A DNA stretch of 64,000 bases from Nocardia donostiensis. GTDB lineage: Bacteria > Actinomycetota > Actinomycetes > Mycobacteriales > Mycobacteriaceae. The position numbers and the translations under genes were made by a program. Positions 8,502 to 18,404 of this stretch are shown here, piece after piece. Numbering within the stretch: position 1 is the first letter of the stretch; each line of letters opens with the position of its first letter. The notes under the pieces were generated by a model. It was not told the DNA's origin. It searched no databases and saw nothing but the letters and a program-made list of their open reading frames with translations. The stretch is from contig NZ_MUKP01000005.1 in NCBI RefSeq assembly GCF_002081715.1, forward strand, positions 62,001 to 126,000, in the 5' to 3' direction.

Positions 8502-8804
8502 TCAGGCCGCGCAATCCATGCAGATCATCTGGCCACCCTTTTCGCTGGCCAGCCTGCTGCGGTGATGTACGAGGAAGCAGCTGGAGCAGGTGAACTCGTC
8601 GGCCTGCTTCGGGACCACCCGAACCGTCAGCACTTCCTCGGACAGGTCCGCGCCGGGAAGCTCGAACGACTCCGCGGTATCGGACTCGTCGACATCCACG
8701 ACGGCGGACTGGGCTTCGTTCCGGCGAGCCTTCAGCTCCTCCAGCGAATCTTCCGACACATCGTCGGAATCGGTACGCCTCGGCGCGTCATAGTCGGTTG
8801 CCAT
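8502..8804 (-). CDS. DUF4193 small zinc-ribbon-like protein (Rv2699c-like)
   Basis: This 100-residue acidic protein has an Asp/Glu/Ser-rich N-terminal half (DDVSEDSLEELKARRNEAQ) and a C-terminal four-cysteine unit: CSSC near residues 78-81 and CMDC at 95-98, with HH between them. That arrangement suggests one bound zinc ion. Homologues are very widely conserved next to dut and DUF3093 in actinobacteria. GAGGGGAAG lies upstream of ATG 8804. It converges with the DUF3093 gene. No function is established from sequence. Confidence 0.88.
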   Translation of the reverse strand: MATDYDAPRRTDSDDVSEDSLEELKARRNEAQSAVVDVDESDTAESFELPGADLSEEVLTVRVVPKQADEFTCSSCFLVHHRSRLASEKGGQMICMDCAA

Positions 8805-9178
8805 GTCGTCTTCCCCTCGTCCTTACTCCGTATATCCCGGATCGGCACGCGCCATCGATAATCGACCGCCGCACCGCCCCGCCGGTGGTGCACATCACAC
8901 GTACACCGGCCGTCTATCAGGGCGGATCCGCTGGACCCATACCTGATAGCGTTCGGTCAACGCCCGACATGCCCTGCTTGTTCCCGCGACCGACCACCTG
9001 TTTTCGATATCGATGTTTCGATCTGGGCCGCCAGACAATAGCGGACCGCACGGAAAAAGTCGCAATCACAACACAGTCGTGTCGGAACCGACAGGCAATC
9101 GACACGCACGCTTCCGTCGAGCTGTTACCTGTCCACGGTGTTGCATCGCAGGCGGACACGCTTTCGTAGAGTGTCCGG
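8805..9178. other. Intergenic, divergent promoters of DUF4193 and cei-like genes
   Basis: These 374 bases hold no convincing gene. The stretch is less GC-rich than its neighbours. It contains the upstream regions of two divergent genes and, at its right end, the -10-like box described separately. No riboswitch or small RNA pattern was recognised. Confidence 0.5.
9167..9172 (+). promoter_or_regulatory. Putative -10 box for cei-like gene
   Basis: TAGAGT ends six bases before GTG 9179, and no ribosome site is present. A TTGCAT element lies 20 bases further upstream (9141-9146) and could act as a weak -35. Confidence 0.45.
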
Positions 9179-9853
9179 GTGGTTTCACTGATCACCGAAG
9201 GCACCTCGACCGATCCGCGAGGCCGTCCCTTCCTCCGCAGACGTATGCGCCCATGGCTGATTCTGGTCGCCGTGCTGGCCTTGATCTGCGCGACAGTGTG
9301 GATCAAGGCGTTGTCGACCCGCGGCGACGAGTACGCCGCGATGGCCTGCAACTCACCAAGCCCGGCGACCGGGCCGGACGCCGAACCTCAGCCTGCCCTG
9401 GGGCAGCGGGTCGGCCCCGGCCGGCTACAACAGGTGGAGCCCGCCCCCCTGGCGGAGACCAAGGTCCGCGTGCTCAACGCCAACAACCAGCGCGGCCAAG
9501 CCGCTCATGTGGCAGCCCAACTCGGCGACCTCGGCTTCGGCAGCGTGCCCGGCGATCCATACGGCAACGATTCGATATACGCCAACGGCGACCTCGAATG
9601 CACCGGGCAGATCCGGTTCGGGGTGAACGGCAGGCCCGCCGCGGCGGCGGTACAGCTGGCTGCTCCGTGCGCGGAGCTGATCGAGGACAAACGGGAAGAC
9701 GACACCGTCGATCTGGTGCTCGGCTCGCTGTTCGGCGATGTGCAGCCCAACAACGACGCCGAGGAAGTGCTGCGTTCGCTGCGCAATCCCGCACCCGGCG
9801 AGGCCTCCATCGACTCCGACCTGCTCGCCGCCGCCCGGCACGCCCGCTGCTGA
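9179..9853 (+). CDS. cei: LytR C-terminal domain protein, cell-envelope-integrity (Cei)-like
   Basis: This 224-residue protein has an Arg-rich cytoplasmic start, one membrane helix at about 22-42 (RPWLILVAVLALICATVWI), then an extracytoplasmic part. A LytR_C-type domain begins at about residue 95 (KVRVLNANNQRGQAAHVAAQLGD). Two cysteine pairs in the outer part may form disulfides. The homologue Rv2700 is known as Cei, needed for envelope integrity and virulence in M. tuberculosis. The start is GTG 9179 behind a -10 box. It converges with suhB across a perfect hairpin. Confidence 0.82.
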   Translation: MVSLITEGTSTDPRGRPFLRRRMRPWLILVAVLALICATVWIKALSTRGDEYAAMACNSPSPATGPDAEPQPALGQRVGPGRLQQVEPAPLAETKVRVLNANNQRGQAAHVAAQLGDLGFGSVPGDPYGNDSIYANGDLECTGQIRFGVNGRPAAAAVQLAAPCAELIEDKREDDTVDLVLGSLFGDVQPNNDAEEVLRSLRNPAPGEASIDSDLLAAARHARC

Positions 9854-9862
9854 TCGCTGTCG

Positions 9863-9894
9863 CCTGCCCGCTCGGTGCACACCGAGCGGGCAGG
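9863..9894. terminator. Bidirectional hairpin terminator between cei and suhB
   Basis: A perfect 14-bp stem (CCTGCCCGCTCGGT, 9863-9876, with its complement at 9881-9894) encloses the loop GCAC. It sits between two convergent genes and has no U-run on either side, as is common in high-GC actinobacteria. Confidence 0.8.
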
Positions 9895-9915
9895 AATCCT
9901 CCTGTACACCGCGGA

Positions 9916-10821
9916 TCAGGACTGCGGAATCGCGGCGCTGATACCCAGCCTGTCGAACAGTCCCAGCAGTTCCTTACCGATACCGGGGGCGGCGGCGACC
10001 ACCAGCGCACCCGCCTCGCCCGGGGTGGCGGCCGACGGCACTTCCACCAGCGCCCCTGCCTCGGCGGCGATCAGCGCGCCCGCCGCCCAATCCCACGGGT
10101 TGAGCCCGTGCTCGTAGTGTGCATCGACCCGGCCCGAGGCGACCAGGCACAGATCGAGCGCCGCGGCGCCGATGCGGCGGATATCGCGGACGTGCGGAAG
10201 CAGTTCGGCGACCAGCTGAGCCTGTTCGGCCCGTCGTCGCACGTCGTAGCCGAAACCGGTGGCGACCAACGCCAGCTGCAGCGAATCCACCGGAGTGCAC
10301 CGCAGCTGTTCGACCGCACCGGTGGCGGTGACGCGTTGCGCACCCAGACCCAGCGCCGCCCGGTAGGTCTCGGCGGCGGCCACGTCGACCACGGCGCCCG
10401 CCACCGAGCGCCCGCCGCGCATGGCCGCCACCGATACCGCGTAGGCGGGTATGCCGTACAGGAAGTTCACGGTGCCGTCGATCGGATCGACCACCCAGAC
10501 CACCGCGTCGTCGGCTGCCGCGTCCAGGTCGCCGCCGCCTTCCTCACCGAGGATGTGGTCACCGGGACGCAACCGCGCCAGTTCGTCCCGGATCAGCTGC
10601 TCGGTTTCGGTGTCGACCACGGTCACCGGGTCGGTCGGGGTGCTCTTGGTTTGCACCGCGTCCCCCGCGCCGCGACCGTCGAAAACCTCCGGCCGTCGCG
10701 CGCGAACGTGCGCCGCGGCGGTTTCGGCCAGGTGCACCGCGATCCGGCGCAGCTCGGGCGCATCGGCGGGGACAGATGCGGCGTCGGTGGTGAGTGAGGG
10801 TATTTCCGGCACGCACTCCAT
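9916..10821 (-). CDS. suhB: Inositol monophosphatase family protein
   Basis: This 301-residue enzyme belongs to the lithium-sensitive, magnesium-dependent phosphatases that act on inositol-1-phosphate and related sugar phosphates. The metal-site motifs are present: GEEGGG near residue 100, WVVDPIDGTVNFLYGIP near 115-130, and GLNPWDWAAGALIAAEAG near 235-252. In this order of bacteria myo-inositol feeds phosphatidylinositol and mycothiol. The position next to ppgK and sigA matches Rv2701c (SuhB). I start at ATG 10821; in-frame openings to 11310 run antisense into ppgK and are rejected. The ribosome site is weak. Confidence 0.93.
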   Translation of the reverse strand: MECVPEIPSLTTDAASVPADAPELRRIAVHLAETAAAHVRARRPEVFDGRGAGDAVQTKSTPTDPVTVVDTETEQLIRDELARLRPGDHILGEEGGGDLDAAADDAVVWVVDPIDGTVNFLYGIPAYAVSVAAMRGGRSVAGAVVDVAAAETYRAALGLGAQRVTATGAVEQLRCTPVDSLQLALVATGFGYDVRRRAEQAQLVAELLPHVRDIRRIGAAALDLCLVASGRVDAHYEHGLNPWDWAAGALIAAEAGALVEVPSAATPGEAGALVVAAAPGIGKELLGLFDRLGISAAIPQS

Positions 10822-10984
10822 CGGATCACAGTCCGCGAACCGGTGCAGCGGTGCGGGCACATTACTCTTGTCGTGCGCGACACAGCGCCGTCGTCGGGCA
10901 CTCGTTCGCGCGCCCGCAGGCCGTCGCGAAACCCCGGTACGGCGCGGGGAAGACACCGGCCAGCAGAGAGAACGAGGAACCGTC

Positions 10985-11743
10985 ATGTCCGCTCGGGGGC
11001 ACGCATTCGGTATCGATATCGGTGGCAGCGGCATCAAGGGCGCCGCGGTGGATCTGGCCACCGGCGAACTTGTCCACCACCGCATCAAGATCCCGACACC
11101 GCATCCGGCAACCCCCAAGGCAGTAGCGGAGACGGTGGCGCGACTGGTCGCCGAGGCGGGCTGGGACGGGCCGGTGGGCATCACGCTGCCGTGTGTCGTG
11201 CTCGACGGTGTGGCGCATACGGCGGCCAACGTGGACCCCGCCTGGATCGGTACCGACGCCAGAACCCTGTTCGGCTCCGCTCTGGGCGGACGGCAGGTGA
11301 CTGTGCTCAACGACGCCGACGCGGCCGGTCTCGCCGAGGACCGTTACGGCGCCGCAAAAGATTACGCCGGGCTGGTGATGCTGCTGACCTTCGGCACCGG
11401 TATCGGTTCGGCGCTGCTGTACCACGGCACCCTGGTCCCCAACAGTGAGCTCGGCCATCTGGAAGTGGGGGGCATGGAAACCGAACACCGCGCCGCCGCA
11501 TCTGTCAAAGAGCGTGACGGCCTGTCGTACGAGCAATGGGCGGCCCGAGTGAGTACCGTGCTGATCGGCCTGGAGAACCTTTTCTGGCCGACCGTGTTCG
11601 TCGCCGGTGGTGGAATCAGCCGCGACGCCGATCACTGGATCCCGCTGCTGACCAACCGCACTCCGGTTATCGCCGCGGATCTGAAGAACACCGCGGGCAT
11701 CGTCGGCGCGGCCATGGCCGTCGCGGCCGGAATCGCACCCTGA
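10985..11743 (+). CDS. ppgK: Polyphosphate glucokinase
   Basis: This 252-residue ROK-type kinase phosphorylates glucose with polyphosphate or ATP, yielding glucose-6-phosphate. The N-terminal phosphate-binding loop FGIDIGGSGIKGAAVDL (residues 8-24), the GTGIGSALLYHG loop (about 137-148) and LGHLEV (about 156-161) are in place. The length agrees with mycobacterial PpgK. ATG 10985 has ACGAGGAA upstream. An open frame back to 10451 is antisense to suhB and is not used. The gene precedes sigA in the same direction, as in Rv2702-Rv2703. Confidence 0.95.
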   Translation: MSARGHAFGIDIGGSGIKGAAVDLATGELVHHRIKIPTPHPATPKAVAETVARLVAEAGWDGPVGITLPCVVLDGVAHTAANVDPAWIGTDARTLFGSALGGRQVTVLNDADAAGLAEDRYGAAKDYAGLVMLLTFGTGIGSALLYHGTLVPNSELGHLEVGGMETEHRAAASVKERDGLSYEQWAARVSTVLIGLENLFWPTVFVAGGGISRDADHWIPLLTNRTPVIAADLKNTAGIVGAAMAVAAGIAP

Positions 11744-11784
11744 AGTTGCGCGCATCGCGGACGAAGGCACACTGGTTGGATCGT

Positions 11785-11790
11785 TACAAT
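11785..11790 (+). promoter_or_regulatory. Putative -10 box upstream of sigA
   Basis: TACAAT (preceded by GT) is a near-consensus housekeeping -10 box about 125 bases before GTG 11914. No convincing -35 was seen at the usual spacing. The leader would be long. Confidence 0.4.
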
Positions 11791-11913
11791 GGAACTGCCC
11801 GGCGGTGAGCCGGAAGAAACCCGACCGGCGCCTGCCGGTGAAACCCGACAGACCGCTCCGCCGGATATCTACTCTGGCGTGACGCCGCACGAGACCGTCA
11901 CGAAAGGGCGTAC

Positions 11914-13293
<1,380 letters not shown>

Positions 13294-13311
13294 GCTACCG
13301 GTTTCCGCACT

Positions 13312-13366
13312 GCGCGGCCCGGCTCCTGGCCGGACACCGAGGTGTCCAGTGGGAGCCGGGCCGCGC
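13312..13366 (+). terminator. Nested hairpin terminator after sigA
   Basis: A perfect 15-bp outer stem (GCGCGGCCCGGCTCC at 13312-13326 with its complement at 13352-13366) encloses a second 7-bp hairpin, GGACACC/GGTGTCC (13332-13338 and 13341-13347). There is no U-run. It starts 18 bases after the sigA stop. Confidence 0.8.
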
Positions 13367-13763
13367 GGCATTTCACCGCATTCTTTCCACTGCCGGACGG
13401 ACAATGCGGGGCAGCCGTGCCGTGCCACATCAGCCGTCCCTGCTTCACGGCTGCGGATCGCGGTATTCGGCGAGGTCTGGGCCCTCGGGCAAACCGGACA
13501 GCAAGTCAGAGTTGTTCGGTATCCGGGAGCCGCGTGTAAGCCCTCGGCTCGGCGACCCATCTGCGTCAGGAACCAGCCGCGCGAAGCGGTCGACTCCGAC
13601 GCCTCCTGCCCCCGGATCGTCACCTCAGCCGGTTGCCCTCCCGCGACACACCGGCCCGCGAAATCGACCGCGGCATAGTGTCGAACTCATCGGCTGCATG
13701 CGCGGGGGAGCGATCGTGCCGAGGTGCAGCACCCGCTCCGGACGCAGCCCGACGCCGGAGCGG
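13367..13763. other. Intergenic between sigA terminator and eutC
   Basis: No gene is supported in these roughly 400 bases. Base composition is lower in G+C at third positions than in the flanking genes, and no reading frame shows family resemblance. It may mark the left edge of the accessory segment that follows. Confidence 0.45.
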
Positions 13764-14699
13764 TTACCCGAGTTCGGCGGGTGTCGCAGCGTCGCCGGTC
13801 CCCTCGTCCAGTGCCGGTGAGCGTGAGGTGTCTTTGAGGGCGACGCCCGAGCGGCCGAGCCGACGGGCGCCGGCGACCAGGCCCGCCACCACCTGCGCGG
13901 CGCTGCGGTAGCCGAGGCCGTCCGGCGGGTGAATATTCGACACGCAGTTGCGTTCGGCGTCGGTGCGGCCGGGGCGGGGCAGGTGGGTCAGGTAGATGCC
14001 CAGGCTGTCGGCGACCGATAGGCCGGGGCGCTCCCCGATCAGTACCAGCACCGTCGTCACGCCCGATGCGGCTGCGATGTGGTCACCGAGCGCGACCCGC
14101 GCCTGTGTGGCTATCACCGGTGGCGCGAACGAATAGTGCGGCGCAAGCTCGTCGATCAGCGCCGACAGCATTGCTGGACCATGCTCGGCCAGCGCGCGGG
14201 CCGACAGGCCGTCGGCGAGCACCACACCGATATCGGCCGGCTCGAAGGCTGGTACGCCGTGTCCACCGGGGCGCGTCCCAGCCGGACCCGAGCCGGCTCC
14301 CGCTCGACCGGCATGCGGGCCGGTCCCGGACACCGGCGTGCGATCGGCGATGGCCGGCGTAGGGAGCCGGTCCAGATGTTCCGGTTCTCTGCCCAGATCC
14401 GGTCTGCGGAGGTACTCGGCACGGTCGCGTGCCCGGCTGCGCACGTGTACCGGCTCCCCCAACCCGAGGGCGGCGAGTCGTTCGCTCAGGGCGGGGACGT
14501 CCAGCGGGGTGTGCACCGCATCGCGGGCGGCGGCGTGGGCAACACGAAACTCGAGTACCCGTGCGGTCGGCAATGCATCACCTGCGCGGCCGAGTCCGAT
14601 TCTGGCTCGGGTGGTGGCGCGCAGTTGCGCCCAGAACACCTCCTCGTGCTCGTCGCCCTGTCGCTGCTGTGCTCCGCTGTCTCGGTCGCCGGTACTCAT
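13764..14699 (-). CDS. eutC: Ethanolamine ammonia-lyase small subunit
   Basis: This 311-residue small subunit forms the coenzyme-B12-dependent lyase with EutB, converting ethanolamine to acetaldehyde and ammonia. Recognisable parts are the N-terminal WAQLRATTRARIGLGRAGD (about 24-42), the HVRSRARDRAEYLRRPDLGR region (about 84-103) and the C-terminal block with VLIGERPGLSVADSLG and NCVSNIHPPDGLGYRSAA. A Gly/Pro-rich insert of about 30 residues (near 115-145) separates the N-terminal region from the main domain. ATG 14699 overlaps the eutB stop in an ATGA unit, so translation is coupled. No eutA, microcompartment gene or permease lies nearby. Confidence 0.93.
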   Translation of the reverse strand: MSTGDRDSGAQQRQGDEHEEVFWAQLRATTRARIGLGRAGDALPTARVLEFRVAHAAARDAVHTPLDVPALSERLAALGLGEPVHVRSRARDRAEYLRRPDLGREPEHLDRLPTPAIADRTPVSGTGPHAGRAGAGSGPAGTRPGGHGVPAFEPADIGVVLADGLSARALAEHGPAMLSALIDELAPHYSFAPPVIATQARVALGDHIAAASGVTTVLVLIGERPGLSVADSLGIYLTHLPRPGRTDAERNCVSNIHPPDGLGYRSAAQVVAGLVAGARRLGRSGVALKDTSRSPALDEGTGDAATPAELG

Positions 14700-16117
14700 C
14701 GGGCTCCGGTCAGGGTGCGCAACGGTGAGATCAGCGGCGGAACGGGAAATATCCGGCCGGTATCGTCGAGCATCCCGAGACGGTTCAGCCAGGCCTCGAA
14801 TTCCGGAGCGGGACGCAGCTGCAATACGCGGCGGGCGTAGAGGGCGTCGTGGAAGCTCAGGCTCTGATACCCGAGCATCACATCATCGGCGCCGGGGACT
14901 GCGATCACGAACGCACAGCCGGCTACGCCCAACAGGGTGAGCAGGGTGTCCATATCGTCCTGGTCGGCGTCGGCGTGGTTGGTGTAGCACACATCCACCC
15001 CCATCGGCAGCCCGAGCAGTGTGCCGCAGAAATGGTCCTCCAGACCGGCCCGGATGATCTGTTTGCCGTCGTAGAGGTATTCGGGACCGATGAAGCCGAC
15101 CACGGTGTTCACCAGCAGCGGCCGCAGATCGCGTGCCACGGCGTAGGCCCTGGCTTCCAGCGTCTGCTGGTCCACCGGCTTACCGCCTGCGCCCAGGTGC
15201 GCCCCCGCCGACAGCGCCGAACCCTGCCCCGTTTCCAGATACATGACGTTGTCGCCGACGGTGCCGCGGCTCAGTTCCCGGCCTGCGGCGTTCGCCTCCC
15301 GTAGCAGCGAGATATTCACGCCGAAAGCCGAATTCGCCTGCTCGGTGCCTGCCACCGACTGGAACACCAAATCCACCGGTGCGCCCGCTTCGATCAGCCC
15401 GAGTGTGGTGGTGACGTGGGTGAGCACACACGATTGGGTGGGGATGTCGAAGCGGGTACGGATCTCGTCGAGCAGAGCCAGCAGGTCGGCCACGGCCTGC
15501 GGGGAATCACCGGCCGGGTTGATCCCGATCACGGCATCACCGCAGCCGAGCAGCAGCCCATCCAGGATGGCGGCGGCGATCCCGCGCGGCTCGTCGGTGG
15601 GATGGTTGGGCTGCAACCTGGTGGCCAAAGTGCCTGGGCTGCCGATGGTGGTGCGGAAACCGGACTGCACCCTGGCTGCTGCGGCGACGGCGATCAGGTC
15701 CTGATTGCGCATGATCTTGCTGACCGCGGCCACCATTTCCGGTGTCAGCCCGGGCGCGATAGAGCTCAGTGTCGCTACCGGGTCGCCGGAGCCGTCCCCG
15801 GCCGCGACCGTGAGCAGCCAGTCGCGCAGCCCGCCGACGGTCAGATGGGCGATGGGGCCGAACGCGGTGCGGTCGTGGGTGTCGAGGATCAGCCGCGTCA
15901 CTTCGTCGTCCTCGTAGGGGACGACGGGCTCCTCGAGCAGCGTGCTCAGCGGCAGCTCGGCCAGCGCCCATTGTGCGGCGGCCCGCTCGGCATCGGAAAC
16001 GGCTGCGCACCCGGCGAGTTCGTCGCCGCTGCGGCGCGGGCTGGCCTTGGCCAGCAGCTCGATCACACCGTCGAACTGATAGGTGACACCGCCCAGGCGC
16101 TGTGTGTAACCGGTCAT
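14696..16117 (-). CDS. eutB: Ethanolamine ammonia-lyase large subunit
   Basis: This 473-residue TIM-barrel subunit carries the substrate and adenosylcobalamin-facing active site. Conserved stretches include FRTTIGSPGTLATRLQPNHPTD, DAVIGINPAGDSPQAVADLLALLDEIR, the SVAGTEQANSAFGVNISLLREA helix and GVDVCYTNHADADQDDMDTLL. The length fits EutB (about 450 residues) with a few more at the N-terminus. I start at ATG 16117. In a bacterium without microcompartments the lyase would let ethanolamine serve as nitrogen and two-carbon source. No cobalamin riboswitch was seen upstream. Confidence 0.95.
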   Translation of the reverse strand: MTGYTQRLGGVTYQFDGVIELLAKASPRRSGDELAGCAAVSDAERAAAQWALAELPLSTLLEEPVVPYEDDEVTRLILDTHDRTAFGPIAHLTVGGLRDWLLTVAAGDGSGDPVATLSSIAPGLTPEMVAAVSKIMRNQDLIAVAAAARVQSGFRTTIGSPGTLATRLQPNHPTDEPRGIAAAILDGLLLGCGDAVIGINPAGDSPQAVADLLALLDEIRTRFDIPTQSCVLTHVTTTLGLIEAGAPVDLVFQSVAGTEQANSAFGVNISLLREANAAGRELSRGTVGDNVMYLETGQGSALSAGAHLGAGGKPVDQQTLEARAYAVARDLRPLLVNTVVGFIGPEYLYDGKQIIRAGLEDHFCGTLLGLPMGVDVCYTNHADADQDDMDTLLTLLGVAGCAFVIAVPGADDVMLGYQSLSFHDALYARRVLQLRPAPEFEAWLNRLGMLDDTGRIFPVPPLISPLRTLTGAR

Positions 16118-16230
16118 CGCAGATTCCGTTCCGGGCAGGCCGCGACCATCGCAGCTGCCATCAGGGCGAGACCGGTAGCGGCGATACCGACGCACGTGCG
16201 AAACGAGCGCGATGACCGCGACTTACCCAC
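16114..16230 (-). CDS. Possible small membrane peptide coupled to eutB
   Basis: From GTG 16230 a 38-residue frame ends in TGA that overlaps the eutB ATG (ATGA at 16117-16114). It has a basic start (GKSRSSRSFR) and one hydrophobic stretch (CVGIAATGLALMAAAMVAAC) long enough for a membrane helix. A longer start at ATG 16308 gives 64 residues. No ribosome site is clear and I recognise no family. It may be chance, but the exact stop/start overlap is the pattern of a real upstream cistron. Confidence 0.3.
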   Translation of the reverse strand: MGKSRSSRSFRTCVGIAATGLALMAAAMVAACPERNLR

Positions 16231-16386
16231 ACGCAACGGGTAGCAGCCGGATATCGTCGTTCGAGAGTGGACGGCGGGGCCAGGCACTGCCATGGCAACA
16301 GCATGCACCTTCGCCGGTGGGCGAGAGCGGTTTTCCGGCTATACCGCGGTCAGCAGCGCAGCACGGGATCAACGCCGGCCGCTGCG

Positions 16387-17568
16387 TCAGGCGCCCGCTA
16401 CCGCGCCCGGGTTGCGGCGGATCATCGCGACCAGCGGTTCGATCACACGCGCCAGGACGGGGCCGAGCACCGCCATCAGGAGCACATAGGCCGTCGCCAA
16501 GGCCGCCAACCGGCCGTCGACGCTGCCGCTGACCACGGCGAGACCCGCGATGACGATGGAGAATTCGCCGCGCGCGACCAAGGCTGCCCCCGCACGGGCC
16601 CGGCCGAGGGTGCGGATGTCCTGCCTGGCCGACGCCCACCACCCGGTGCCGAATTTGGTCACGGTGGTGACCGCGGCCAGCGCGACCGCCCAACCGAGCA
16701 CCGGGGGTATGGCCGTCGGATCGGTGTTGAGGCCGAACGCCACGAAGAAGATCGCGGCGAACAAATCACGCAACGGTTCCAGCAGCCGCACCGCTTCTCG
16801 CGCAGTGGAACCGGAGATCGCGATACCGAGCAGAAAGGCTCCGACCGCCGCGGAGACGTTCAATGCCGACGCCGCGCCGGCCACCAGCAGTGCCGCGCCG
16901 AGCAGTTTGAGCAGGAACACCTCGCGGTTGGTACTGTCGACGACCGTCGACACGTACCGTCCGTAGCGCAGGGTCACCATCAGCACAACGGCCACCGCGG
17001 CCAGTGCCGCCGCCAGCGATTCGAACCCGCTCAGCAGGCTCAGCCCGGCCAGGATGGTGGTGAGCACCGGCAGATACACCGCCATCATCAGATCCTCGAA
17101 CACCAGGATCGACAGCACCACCGGCGTTTCCCGGTTACCGAGACGTCCCAGATCGTCGAGTACCTTCGCCGCGATACTGGACGAGGATATGTAGGTGACA
17201 CCGCCCAGAATGAGCGCGCCGACCGGCCCCCAGCCGAACAGCAGCGCCACCGCGGCGCCCGGTGCGGCGTTGGCGACGATATCCACCAGGCCCGCGGGCC
17301 AGGACCGCCGCATACCTGTCATCAGTTCTGCCGCGGTGTATTCCAGCCCCAGCAGGAGCAGCAGTAGGACGACGCCGATCTCGCTCGCGATCTCGCCGAA
17401 CTTGTCGGCCGCGTCCAGTGCGAGGAATCCGCCGTGGCCGAAGGCCAGACCGCCCAGCAGGTACAGCGGTATCGGCGACATCCCGAAGCGTCCCGCCGCC
17501 CGCGCGCAGATACCGAGCACGAACAGGATCGCGCCCAACTGCATGAGGGCGGGCGCGGTCGTGGCCAC
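16387..17568 (-). CDS. Cation/proton antiporter, CPA2 (KefB/KhtU-like)
   Basis: This 393-residue membrane protein has about twelve hydrophobic helices and the CPA2 pattern, including LGLEYTAAELMTGMRRSWPAGLVD near residue 75 and the SSSSIAAKVLDDLGRLGNRETPVVLSILVFEDL segment near 130-160, where the Asp/Glu-bearing helix sits. It would exchange K+ or Na+ for protons. GTG 17568 follows the stop of the regulatory-subunit gene by five bases. It has no fused RCK domain; the neighbour supplies that part, as in Bacillus KhtT/KhtU. Ion preference cannot be read from sequence. Confidence 0.88.
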   Translation of the reverse strand: MATTAPALMQLGAILFVLGICARAAGRFGMSPIPLYLLGGLAFGHGGFLALDAADKFGEIASEIGVVLLLLLLGLEYTAAELMTGMRRSWPAGLVDIVANAAPGAAVALLFGWGPVGALILGGVTYISSSSIAAKVLDDLGRLGNRETPVVLSILVFEDLMMAVYLPVLTTILAGLSLLSGFESLAAALAAVAVVLMVTLRYGRYVSTVVDSTNREVFLLKLLGAALLVAGAASALNVSAAVGAFLLGIAISGSTAREAVRLLEPLRDLFAAIFFVAFGLNTDPTAIPPVLGWAVALAAVTTVTKFGTGWWASARQDIRTLGRARAGAALVARGEFSIVIAGLAVVSGSVDGRLAALATAYVLLMAVLGPVLARVIEPLVAMIRRNPGAVAGA

Positions 17569-17573
17569 CGGAC

Positions 17574-18056
17574 TCAGCCGTGAGCGAGGAGCTTCGTCGC
17601 GGCGTCCAAGCCTTCGGGGGTACCGACGACCACCAGCAGGTCACCTGCGGTGAAAGTGAAATCAGGTCCCGGCGACGGGTGCAGCTGACCCGCCCGCAGC
17701 ACCGCGACGATGGAGGCTTTGGTGCGGGTTCGCATACCGGTCTCACCGAGGGTGCGACCCCCGTAGGGGGATTGGTCACCGATCGGCAATTGCCGGGTGG
17801 TGATACCCGGTAGATCCCGTTGGCCGTCCTCGAGGTTGGACACCAGCTGCGGTGCGCCGAGCAGATTGGCCAGAGCGGCTGCTTCATCAGTGCTCAACGG
17901 AACCTGCGCCGCGCACGCGTCTGGATCTTCGAGCTTGGACACGATCAGGTCGATATCGCCGTCGCGATGAGCAACGACACCGATCCGGCGGCCGCACTTC
18001 ACCTCGAAGTCTTTTCGCACCCCGATTCCGGGTAGCGCAGTGACATCGACGTTCAC
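17574..18056 (-). CDS. Cation/proton antiporter regulatory subunit (KhtT-like, TrkA-C domain)
   Basis: This 160-residue cytoplasmic protein has an N-terminal KhtT-type region (VDVTALPGIGVRKDFEVKCGRRIGVVAHRDGDIDLIV) and a TrkA-C/RCK_C ligand-binding domain at about 75-158 (ending FTAGDLLVVVGTPEGLDAATKLL). RCK_C domains bind nucleotides such as cyclic di-AMP or ATP. It is the first gene of the pair, five bases from the antiporter gene, so the two products probably act as a complex. The start is GTG 18056. Confidence 0.88.
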   Translation of the reverse strand: MNVDVTALPGIGVRKDFEVKCGRRIGVVAHRDGDIDLIVSKLEDPDACAAQVPLSTDEAAALANLLGAPQLVSNLEDGQRDLPGITTRQLPIGDQSPYGGRTLGETGMRTRTKASIVAVLRAGQLHPSPGPDFTFTAGDLLVVVGTPEGLDAATKLLAHG

Positions 18057-18404
18057 AACTCCAGCCTAGCCCCCGCCGAGCCGGGGTACCGCCGCCCCAC
18101 GAATCACCGTTGATGCCCGCGATGGCGCGTCCATCCGGCCATGCCGTCGACATGCCCGGCCAGGAACGCATCGCTACCGACAGCAACTGTTGCACCCGCT
18201 GACCCGACAGGACCCGGGACAGCATGAGCGCTGATACGGCGACCACCACCGCGCTGGACAGGCCCTGCCTCCTGGCGCCGGACCGAGCGGAGGCAGGAGG
18301 CACGCCCCAGCCTGACTCCAGCAGTTGGGCACGGACGTCCCTGGCGGAGCGGGCTCATCACTTCGATGGACCCGCCGCACGAATCGGTGTGCTGTGATGA
18401 GGGG
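18057..18404. other. Divergent spacer between khtT-like and histidine kinase genes
   Basis: These 348 bases contain no supported gene. They should hold the promoters of the antiporter pair (leftward) and the two-component system (rightward). I could not assign clear -10/-35 boxes. Confidence 0.4.
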
